Positions 1 through 4,640 of a DNA stretch of 5,475 bases are shown here, piece after piece. Source of the DNA: Paracoccaceae bacterium. GTDB lineage: Bacteria > Pseudomonadota > Alphaproteobacteria > Rhodobacterales > Rhodobacteraceae. The stretch's first letter is position 1. Every line of letters begins with the position of its first letter. Position numbers and translations under genes: made by a program. Under the pieces are notes generated by a model. It saw only the letters and a program-made list of their open reading frames with translations. It was not told the DNA's origin and ran no database searches. The DNA lies in NCBI GenBank assembly GCA_015485375.1, contig WFTU01000250.1, positions 1 to 5,475 of the forward strand, in the 5' to 3' direction.

Positions 1-442
1 CAAGACCGACCACATCCTGTTTATCGCCTCGGGTGCGTTCCACATCGCCAAACCGTCGGACCTGCTGCCGGAACTACAGGGCCGCCTGCCGATCCGCGTC
101 GAGTTACGCGCGCTGACGGAGGAGGACTTCGTGCGTATCCTGACCGAAACCGACAACGCCCTGACCCGCCAGTATACGGCGCTGATGGCGACCGAGGAGG
201 TCACCGTGACCTTCACCGACGAAGGCATCGCCGCGCTGGCCAAAATCGCGGCAGAGGTCAACCGTTCGGTGGAAAACATCGGTGCGCGGCGGCTCTATAC
301 CGTGCTGGAACGGGTGTTCGAGACCCTGAGTTTCGAGGCCCCCGACAAGGCCGGCCAAAGCGTCACCGTGGACGCGGCTTTCGTCGAGGAACACCTCGGC
401 GAGTTGTCGAGATCGACCGACCTCAGCCGCTACGTGCTGTAG
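1..442 (+). CDS. hslU: HslU, ATPase subunit of the HslUV protease (3' part)
   Basis: This is the C-terminal 146 residues of HslU, the hexameric AAA+ unfoldase that feeds cytoplasmic proteins to the HslV peptidase. The 5' part lies outside the window; the reading frame enters at base 2. Seen directly: KTDHILFIASGAF around the sensor-1 region, GRLPIR carrying the family's arginine finger (R28 of the fragment), ENIGARRL with the sensor-2 arginines (about 92-98), and the C-terminal tail DLSRYVL. In the known HslUV structures this tail inserts into pockets of HslV and activates it, so its retention suggests a working protein. The HslU-specific segment LMATEEVTVTFTDEG is also present. hslV normally lies just upstream of hslU. 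The stop codon (440-442) is inside the 3' end of the convergent sulfotransferase gene, and no terminator separates them. Identity is close to certain because similarity to E. coli HslU is visible along the whole fragment. Confidence 0.97.
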   Translation, partial: KTDHILFIASGAFHIAKPSDLLPELQGRLPIRVELRALTEEDFVRILTETDNALTRQYTALMATEEVTVTFTDEGIAALAKIAAEVNRSVENIGARRLYTVLERVFETLSFEAPDKAGQSVTVDAAFVEEHLGELSRSTDLSRYVL

Positions 443-2058
443 CCGAAATATTCCCGCCAGGGTTTGAGTGTTTCCAGCGCATCGGGCATGAAATCCGCAT
501 AATGCTCCCAGCGGCGCAGGGCGGTCTTGTAGATCGGCTGCACCACCTGCGCATAGCTCGCGGTCTTGATCCGCTCGCGGCTTTGCGCGGTTTTCTGATG
601 ATCGAGCATCGCCGGATCCCACTCCAGCCCGAGGAAATCGACCAGCGGGCGCAGGGTGGCCTCGGCATCCTCGACCACATCCTCGTAACGTAGGGTGAAA
701 TAGGAAAAGTCGAGCTTTTCGGTATAAAGTCGCCAGAGATCGAAGGTTTCGTCATATATCCCGGCTGAAGATTCCGGCGTTATGAAATTTGCATTGGCGT
801 CATTCATGGCGAAGTTCTGCATGAAGCAACTGAAGACCACGTCGGCGGGGTCGCGGAGCGCAAGGATGAACTTTGCCTTCGGGAACACCCGCAAAATCTC
901 GCCGACGCGCAGGATATTGAACGGCATCCGGTCGACGCGGACGGGGGCGTCGCCGGCGTTTTTGTGCAGTTCGCGAAGATAGAGTTCCCCGGCGTTTTGG
1001 GCTTTCATGCCGGAAATACTTTCCAGACGGGAAAGTTCACCAGCGGCGTTGGTTCCGAGCTTGTTGATTAGCGACTGAACCATTGGAAGTTCTTCGGTGA
1101 CAGCGATATCACCATGCCCGCGCAGGAACGTATCGAGCAGAGTTGTGCCGGAGCGGGGAAATCCGACCATAAACACAGGCTCGGCATCAAGCGTTTCGAT
1201 CTTCGGCCATTTGTCGGGAGTGAACGCCGAAAAATAATCGTGACGGTACGCAATGTGATCCCGGAATCGTTTGGCGCTGAAGGTTTCCTGCGCCGCATTT
1301 TGCAGTGAATTCCGGTTGGCCTCGATGAAGAGCCGGTAGGCATCCTCATACTGTTCGAGACGGTCTTCGAGTTTTGCCATATGCGCAACGCGGGATGTTT
1401 CGAGCATCTTGTTCTCGAGCGCGGAATCTGCCGTGAAACTGACCGACTCCATCAACTCCAGCGCGCTTTGGTAGTCTTTCTCGCGGTTGGCCACCAGGCC
1501 ACGGCACATAATGGTAACCGGGTGGCCGTCGAGGTGCTGTTCGAACGTGTCGAGCGAGGTTTTGAGGCCCTCGAGATCGTTGGATGCTTCCAGTTCAATC
1601 AGAATATTTGCGGCGGCTTCTGCAAAGGCGGGATCAATATCGAGTGCTTTGGCGAACGCTTTACGGGCGGATGCGGTTTCTTTTTTTTCCAGATACACCA
1701 GTCCGAGCGTATTCCAGCCCTCGACAAAATCCGGCTTTATCTTCAAGGCTTTTTTCAGGTTTTGCTCGGCTTGCAACGGTTTGTGCAGGCTTAACTGAAC
1801 CTTGGCCAGATTCCGGAGGATTTCAAAATTGCGCGGGTCTATACGCACACCTTTCGAAAAATATTTTTCGGCCTCGCGCAGGCGGTCGGCTTCGGCAGCT
1901 ACTCCGCCCAGAATGTTGAACAGCAGGGCCTCGCGCGGGTATTTTTTCAGAAGTTGCTGTGCATAGGCATTCGCCGGTTCCAACTGCCCGGACTTGAATA
2001 AACTGGCGGCTTTAGTCAGTTCTGCGTATTTCTGACGCGCGGCGGCATTAATTTGCAC
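430..2058 (-). CDS. TPR-repeat sulfotransferase, tyrosylprotein-sulfotransferase-like
   Basis: A 542-residue two-domain protein. Residues about 10-180 are tetratricopeptide repeats; the clearest units are 46-78, 79-111 and 112-145, each ending in an IDP/IKP-like turn. Residues about 293-540 are a PAPS-dependent sulfotransferase domain. The 5'-phosphosulfate loop is GFPRSGTT (299-306). A TEE (321-323) follows where tyrosylprotein sulfotransferases carry the catalytic Glu. The 3'-phosphate site is LRDPADVVFS, with R402 and S410 at the same eight-residue spacing as in human TPSTs. A late IKTASYAQVVQPIY segment (497-510) with RRWEHY resembles bacterial members. No signal peptide or membrane segment is seen, so it is probably cytoplasmic. 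The acceptor is unknown: protein tyrosine, glycan or small molecule are all possible. The start is GTG (2058-2056), 3 nt after the upstream stop, with GAAAAAGG 8 nt before it; no nearby in-frame ATG exists. The 5' half is AT-richer than its neighbours. Confidence 0.93.
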   Translation of the reverse strand: MQINAAARQKYAELTKAASLFKSGQLEPANAYAQQLLKKYPREALLFNILGGVAAEADRLREAEKYFSKGVRIDPRNFEILRNLAKVQLSLHKPLQAEQNLKKALKIKPDFVEGWNTLGLVYLEKKETASARKAFAKALDIDPAFAEAAANILIELEASNDLEGLKTSLDTFEQHLDGHPVTIMCRGLVANREKDYQSALELMESVSFTADSALENKMLETSRVAHMAKLEDRLEQYEDAYRLFIEANRNSLQNAAQETFSAKRFRDHIAYRHDYFSAFTPDKWPKIETLDAEPVFMVGFPRSGTTLLDTFLRGHGDIAVTEELPMVQSLINKLGTNAAGELSRLESISGMKAQNAGELYLRELHKNAGDAPVRVDRMPFNILRVGEILRVFPKAKFILALRDPADVVFSCFMQNFAMNDANANFITPESSAGIYDETFDLWRLYTEKLDFSYFTLRYEDVVEDAEATLRPLVDFLGLEWDPAMLDHQKTAQSRERIKTASYAQVVQPIYKTALRRWEHYADFMPDALETLKPWREYFGYST

Positions 2059-2061
2059 AGG

Positions 2062-2271
2062 CTATACCTTTTTCATAAACGCCGTTTTCAAAACGATGGT
2101 AGCTTTGCCGATCCGGCATTCGATCTGTTCTGGGTTTCCCGTCAGGCGCACGTTCTTGATCTGCGAGCCGCGCTTCAGGGTTTTCGACATGCCTTTGACC
2201 TTGAGGTCCTTGATGACCATTACTGTATCACCATCCTCGATGATGGTGCCGTTGCTGTCTCTCGTTTCCAT
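2062..2271 (-). CDS. Short PhnA/YjdM C-terminal-domain protein
   Basis: A 69-residue protein that reads through like the C-terminal domain of E. coli YjdM (PhnA). It has DSNGTIIEDGDTVMVIKDLKVKG near the N-terminus, then TLKRGSQIKNVRL (31-43), a short IECRIG strand and the ending LKTAFMKKV. YjdM is usually about 110 residues and begins with a zinc ribbon; that ribbon is absent here, and the only cysteine is C52. Annotation pipelines call such proteins 'alkylphosphonate utilization', but the name is historical, no phosphonate enzyme activity is established for it and no other phn gene is seen here. The domain is predicted to be a small SH3-like beta barrel. The ATG (2271-2269) is preceded by AAAGGA at a 6-nt spacing, overlapping the petR stop codon as TGAAAGGA. 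The same frame is open further upstream, but inside petR and without a better start. It is third in the operon. Confidence 0.9.
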   Translation of the reverse strand: METRDSNGTIIEDGDTVMVIKDLKVKGMSKTLKRGSQIKNVRLTGNPEQIECRIGKATIVLKTAFMKKV

Positions 2272-2282
2272 GGAATGTCCTT

Positions 2283-2996
2283 TCAGTCCGGTGCCAGCAT
2301 ATAGCCCGCGCCGCGCACGGTCTGCAAGTAGCGCGGGCGCTTGGGGTCGGCCTCCAGTTTCCGGCGCAGGCGGGTGATCTGCACGTCGATGGCGCGTTCC
2401 TGTGCGCCGCCGCCATCGCGCCCCAGTTCCTCGACCAGCTGCGCGCGGCTGACCGCCTCGTGCGGGCGGGCGGCAAAGATGCGCATCAGGGCGGCCTCGG
2501 TGGCGGTCAGGCGGATCCTCTCGTCCTGGCGCCACATCTCGTTGCGGCTGACGTCATAGCGCAGATCGGCGAGGTGCAGGGTCTTCGGCGGCTCTACTTT
2601 TACCTCGGTTTTCGGAATGCGGCGCAGGATGGCGTTGACACGCAGCAGAAGTTCCTGCGGCTCGAAGGGTTTGGGCAGGTAGTCATCGGCCCCCATTTCC
2701 AGCCCTTTGATGCGGTCCTCCGCCTCGCCGCGCGCCGTGAGCAGCATGATCGGGGTCGCGAGGCTGCGGCGCAGGTCGCGGGTCAGGGCAAAGCCGTCCT
2801 CGCCGGGCATCATCACATCGATAATCAGCATATCGAATTCCAGCCCGTCCAGCAGGCGCCGCGCATGGGCGGCGTCGCGGGCGGCAGTCACCAGATAGCC
2901 GCTGCGGGCGAGGAATTTTTTCAGCAACCCGCGAATGCGTTCGTCGTCATCAACGATCAGCAGATGGGCTTCCGCGTTGTCCTCGAAAGCGGCCAT
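2283..2996 (-). CDS. petR: OmpR-family response regulator, PetR-like
   Basis: A 237-residue two-component response regulator. The receiver domain (about 10-125) has the acidic pair in VDDD (15-18), phosphoacceptor D60 in IIDVMMPGEDG, T87 in LLTARG, the switch residue Y106 and K109 in LPKPF. The winged-helix DNA-binding domain (about 138-237) has LTATEAALM, the recognition-helix region ERAIDVQITRLRRKLE (200-215) and the wing YLQTVRGAGYML. All residues needed for phosphorylation are present. No histidine kinase gene lies beside it. The start ATG shares one base with the petP stop codon (TGATG), so translation is probably coupled; the only Shine-Dalgarno-like run (GAGGG) is about 12 nt upstream. 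The petR name rests on family type and on the petP-petR arrangement known from Rhodobacter capsulatus, where petR is required for cytochrome bc1 synthesis. As an OmpR-type regulator the call is firm; orthology to PetR is probable. Confidence 0.93.
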   Translation of the reverse strand: MAAFEDNAEAHLLIVDDDERIRGLLKKFLARSGYLVTAARDAAHARRLLDGLEFDMLIIDVMMPGEDGFALTRDLRRSLATPIMLLTARGEAEDRIKGLEMGADDYLPKPFEPQELLLRVNAILRRIPKTEVKVEPPKTLHLADLRYDVSRNEMWRQDERIRLTATEAALMRIFAARPHEAVSRAQLVEELGRDGGGAQERAIDVQITRLRRKLEADPKRPRYLQTVRGAGYMLAPD

Positions 2997-3508
2997 CAGG
3001 AGGCGCCACCCTCGTTCAGGAGTTTCTCGCGCATGGCCGGATCAATCATCTGCTCCAGCACGGTGCGGAAACCGTGGACGGCCTCGGGACCGGCGTTGGA
3101 GTAGGCCTTGCGCATGCGCTTGCGCTGTGCGTCCGACAGTTCGCGTTCGAGCGCGATACCCTCCTCGGTCAGGAACAGGTTGCGCTGGCGGCGGTCCTGT
3201 GTGCCGATGCGGCTTTCCACCAGACCATCCTCGACAAGCTGGCGCAGCACGCGGTTGAGGGATTGCTTGGTGACCCCGAGAATATCCAGCAGGTCGTTGA
3301 CCGTCAGCCCCGGCGTGCGGTTGATGAAATGGATCGCACGGTGGTGCGCGCGACCGTAGGCGTAGTTTTCCAGAATCCGGTCGGGATCGGCGGTGAAGCC
3401 GCGATAGGCAAAAAACATCAGCTCGATTCCCTGCCGGAGTTGCTCGTCCGTCAGGAAAAGCAGTTGTTCCGAACGCCCCATCGGGCGAGATAACCGTTTG
3501 CTGTGCAT
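2996..3508 (-). CDS. petP: MarR-family transcription regulator, PetP-like
   Basis: A 170-residue MarR-type winged-helix regulator that would act as a DNA-binding dimer. N- and C-terminal helices (about 20-50 and 115-165) would form the dimer interface. The helix-turn-helix is TVNDLLDILGVTKQSLNRVLRQL (69-91), followed by VEDGLVES and the wing DRRQRNLFLTEEG (105-117), which is the D-x-R...LT pattern of the family. The ATG at 3508-3506 was chosen because AGGGGA lies 6 nt upstream (3520-3515); the frame stays open upstream to 3586 but without a comparable site. The length agrees with the roughly 18-kDa PetP of R. capsulatus, encoded just before petR and needed with it for cytochrome production. 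It is first in the operon, overlaps petR by one base and is divergent from ilvE. The MarR assignment is firm; the PetP name is inferred from length and linkage. No ligand-binding or redox cysteine is present in the translated protein. Confidence 0.92.
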   Translation of the reverse strand: MHSKRLSRPMGRSEQLLFLTDEQLRQGIELMFFAYRGFTADPDRILENYAYGRAHHRAIHFINRTPGLTVNDLLDILGVTKQSLNRVLRQLVEDGLVESRIGTQDRRQRNLFLTEEGIALERELSDAQRKRMRKAYSNAGPEAVHGFRTVLEQMIDPAMREKLLNEGGAS

Positions 3509-3514
3509 TGTCTT

Positions 3515-3520
3515 TCCCCT
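3515..3520 (-). promoter_or_regulatory. petP ribosome binding site
   Basis: AGGGGA on the minus strand lies 6 nt before the ATG at 3508. It decides the petP start in favour of MHSKRLSRPM over the longer open frame that reaches 3586. Confidence 0.75.
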
Positions 3521-3540
3521 GCATGTTTCAGCTTGTTCAC

Positions 3541-3569
3541 AGTTTATGTCAGTCTTGTTGACTTTCCAA
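3541..3569 (-). promoter_or_regulatory. Candidate sigma-70-type promoter for petP operon
   Basis: On the minus strand, TTGGAA (3569-3564) and TAAACT (3546-3541) are separated by 17 nt. Each hexamer matches 4 of 6 positions of the consensus. The expected start of transcription near 3534 would give a leader of about 25 nt carrying the petP ribosome binding site. It is supported only by hexamer match and position. Confidence 0.4.
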
Positions 3570-3576
3570 GAATCAT

Positions 3577-3605
3577 TTGTTAGCAAAATGTGGAAAACGT
3601 GAAAT
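3577..3605 (+). promoter_or_regulatory. Weak candidate promoter for ilvE
   Basis: TTGTTA (3577-3582) and TGAAAT (3600-3605) are 17 nt apart, each matching 4 of 6 consensus positions. Transcription would begin near 3612, giving a leader of about 50 nt that includes the inverted repeat at 3615-3639. TTGACT (3558-3563) with TAGCAA (3581-3586) is a competing possibility with a good -35 but poor -10. Confidence 0.3.
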
Positions 3606-3614
3606 AAACTGTCG

Positions 3615-3639
3615 AATATTGGCGCTAATGCGCAATATT
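3615..3639. repeat. Inverted repeat upstream of ilvE (operator or leader hairpin)
   Basis: AATATT-G-GCGC, a TAAT spacer, then GCGC-AATATT: a 10-bp inverted repeat with a single extra G at 3621. It ends 13 bp before the ilvE ribosome binding site. As DNA it could be an operator at the transcription start; as RNA it could form a hairpin with one bulged base. No T-run follows, so it is not an intrinsic terminator. Confidence 0.6.
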
Positions 3640-3652
3640 TGCAAAATTCGAG

Positions 3653-3656
3653 AGGA
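3653..3656 (+). promoter_or_regulatory. ilvE ribosome binding site
   Basis: AGGA within GAGAGGAA lies 6 nt before the ATG at 3663 and 12 nt before the second ATG at 3669. It therefore favours the first ATG as the start. Confidence 0.75.
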
Positions 3657-3662
3657 ACGGCA

Positions 3663-4535
3663 ATGGCTATGGCACCCTATGATGACCGCAACGGCTACAT
3701 CTGGATGGATGGAGAACTGGTGGAGTGGCGCGACGCGAAGGTGCATATCCTGACGCACGCGCTGCATTATGCCTCCTCGGTTTTCGAGGGCGAGCGCTGC
3801 TACAACGGCAAAATCTTCAAAAGCCGCGAGCATTCCGAGCGGCTGCTGAAATCCGGCGAATACATGGACATGCCGATCCCCTACACGGTTGACGAGATCG
3901 AGGCGGCCAAGGAAGCGGCGCTGAAAGCCAACGGCTTGACCGACGCTTACGTTCGTGTTCTGGCTTGGCGCGGTGCCGGCACCGATATGGGGGTCGCGGC
4001 TGCCGCCAATCCGGTGCATATGGCGGTCGCGGTCTGGGAATGGGGCGCCTATTATGGCGACGCGAAATATCAGGGTGCGAAGCTCGACATTTCCAAATGG
4101 CGCCGCCCCGATCCGGCAACGATCCCCTGTTTTGCCAAGGCGGCAGGGCTCTATATGATCTGCACCATGTCCAAGCACGCGGCCGAGGCCAAGGGCTGTT
4201 CCGACGCGATGATGTATGATTACCGCGGCTATGTGGCCGAGGCGACCGGAGCGAATATCTTTTTCGTCAAGGACGGGGTTGTGCATACGCCCATTCCCGA
4301 TGCCTTCCTGAACGGTATCACCCGCCAGACGGTGATCGGGATGCTGAAAGACAAGGGTGTCGAGGTGGTCGAGCGCCACATCATGCCCGAGGAACTGGCG
4401 GATTTCGAGCAGTGCTGGCTGACCGGCACAGCGGCGGAGGTGACACCGGTCGGGCAGATCGGGGATTATACCTTCGAGGTTGGAGATCTGGCCCGCGATA
4501 TTGCGGAAAGCTACGAGAAGCTGGTGCGGGAATAA
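3663..4535 (+). CDS. ilvE: Branched-chain amino acid aminotransferase (PLP fold type IV)
   Basis: A 290-residue cytoplasmic PLP enzyme that transfers the amino group between leucine, isoleucine or valine and 2-oxoglutarate, the last step of their synthesis. It aligns by eye with E. coli IlvE throughout. Visible matches are GYIWMDGELVEWRDAKVH (11-28), HALHYASSVFEGERCY (32-47), YVRVLAW (96-102), the PLP lysine K159 in FAKAAGLY, E193 in VAEATGANIFFVKDG, GITRQTVI (218-225) and the phosphate-binding LTGTAAEVTPV (253-263). Residue numbers of the key Lys and Glu agree with the E. coli enzyme. The protein lacks the longer C-terminal tail of E. coli IlvE and is slightly short at 290 residues. Start ATG at 3663 by its ribosome binding site; an upstream TTG at 3639 is less likely. 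It appears to be a single-gene transcript ended by the terminator at 4555-4583. A D-amino acid or aromatic specificity cannot be fully excluded, but the motifs favour BCAT. Confidence 0.96.
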   Translation: MAMAPYDDRNGYIWMDGELVEWRDAKVHILTHALHYASSVFEGERCYNGKIFKSREHSERLLKSGEYMDMPIPYTVDEIEAAKEAALKANGLTDAYVRVLAWRGAGTDMGVAAAANPVHMAVAVWEWGAYYGDAKYQGAKLDISKWRRPDPATIPCFAKAAGLYMICTMSKHAAEAKGCSDAMMYDYRGYVAEATGANIFFVKDGVVHTPIPDAFLNGITRQTVIGMLKDKGVEVVERHIMPEELADFEQCWLTGTAAEVTPVGQIGDYTFEVGDLARDIAESYEKLVRE

Positions 4536-4554
4536 CCTTCTGAAAATAAAGTAT

Positions 4555-4583
4555 AAGGGCGCGCCAATTGGCGCGCCTTTTTT
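4555..4583 (+). terminator. Strong intrinsic terminator of ilvE
   Basis: A perfect 20-bp palindrome at 4558-4577 (GGCGCGCC-AATT-GGCGCGCC) is followed at once by TTTTTT (4578-4583). The stem can be extended by a G-U pair and two A-U pairs at its base. It lies 22 nt after the ilvE stop codon and insulates the nucleoside hydrolase gene from ilvE transcription. Confidence 0.93.
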
Positions 4584-4585
4584 GC

Positions 4586-4614
4586 TGGCGACTAAACTAC
4601 TAAACCGGTTTAAT
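4586..4614 (+). promoter_or_regulatory. Candidate promoter for nucleoside hydrolase gene
   Basis: TTTAAT (4609-4614) matches 5 of 6 bases of the -10 consensus. The hexamer 17 nt upstream, TGGCGA (4586-4591), is a weak -35. Start of transcription would fall near 4621, leaving a leader of about 20 nt. The overlap with the palindrome at 4601-4612 suggests repression by promoter blocking. Confidence 0.35.
4601..4612. promoter_or_regulatory. LacI-family-type operator
   Basis: TAAACCGGTTTA is a perfect 12-bp palindrome with a central CG, the form typical of LacI-family operators. It overlaps the candidate -10 box TTTAAT (4609-4614) and lies 28 bp before the nucleoside hydrolase start. This is the expected place for a repressor site controlling uptake and catabolism genes. 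The repressor gene is not in the window. Confidence 0.6.
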
Positions 4615-4629
4615 GGTTTTGAACGTTTC

Positions 4630-4635
4630 AGGAGA
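4630..4635 (+). promoter_or_regulatory. Nucleoside hydrolase ribosome binding site
   Basis: AGGAGA lies 5 nt before the ATG at 4641 and fixes this start, which also places the family's N-terminal DTDPGQDD motif at the usual distance from Met1. Confidence 0.8.
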
Positions 4636-4640
4636 ACAGC

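Larger units (their letters stand above)
3539..3612. repeat. Perfect 9-bp inverted repeat across the divergent promoter region
   Basis: ACAGTTTAT (3539-3547) and its exact reverse complement ATAAACTGT (3604-3612) are 56 bp apart. The left arm covers the candidate petP -10 box, so the same TAAACT hexamer occurs once on each strand facing outward. It could be paired sites of one regulator or a chance match in AT-rich DNA. Confidence 0.45.

Noticed and set aside
104..622. A 172-codon minus-strand open frame opposite hslU.
   Set aside because: It covers the conserved HslU C-terminus and the sulfotransferase 3' end in another frame, with no motif or ribosome binding site.
1381..1919. Three overlapping plus-strand open frames opposite the TPR domain.
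   Set aside because: All mirror the TPR coding sequence; none has a start site or product that can be recognised.
3000..3013. A small GAGG/CCTC hairpin that could mask the petR start.
   Set aside because: Only 4 bp with a six-base loop; too weak to claim.
2460..3104. A 214-codon plus-strand open frame opposite petR.
   Set aside because: It is the reverse-strand shadow of a well-conserved response regulator and has no family resemblance.
3509..3586. A 26-codon N-terminal extension of petP.
   Set aside because: It would cover the AGGGGA site and the candidate promoter; the ATG at 3508 has the better signal and gives the expected length.
3619..3647. TTGGCG with CAAAAT as the ilvE promoter.
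   Set aside because: Spacing is good, but transcription would begin at about 3654, inside the ribosome binding site, leaving no usable leader.
3639..3662. An eight-codon N-terminal extension of ilvE from TTG at 3639.
   Set aside because: The extension reads through the ribosome binding site of the ATG at 3663, has no such site itself, and adds residues absent from the family.
4620..4630. TGAACGTTTCA as a second LacI-type operator.
   Set aside because: Only the central AACGTT is symmetric; the flanks do not pair, so it is not a convincing site.
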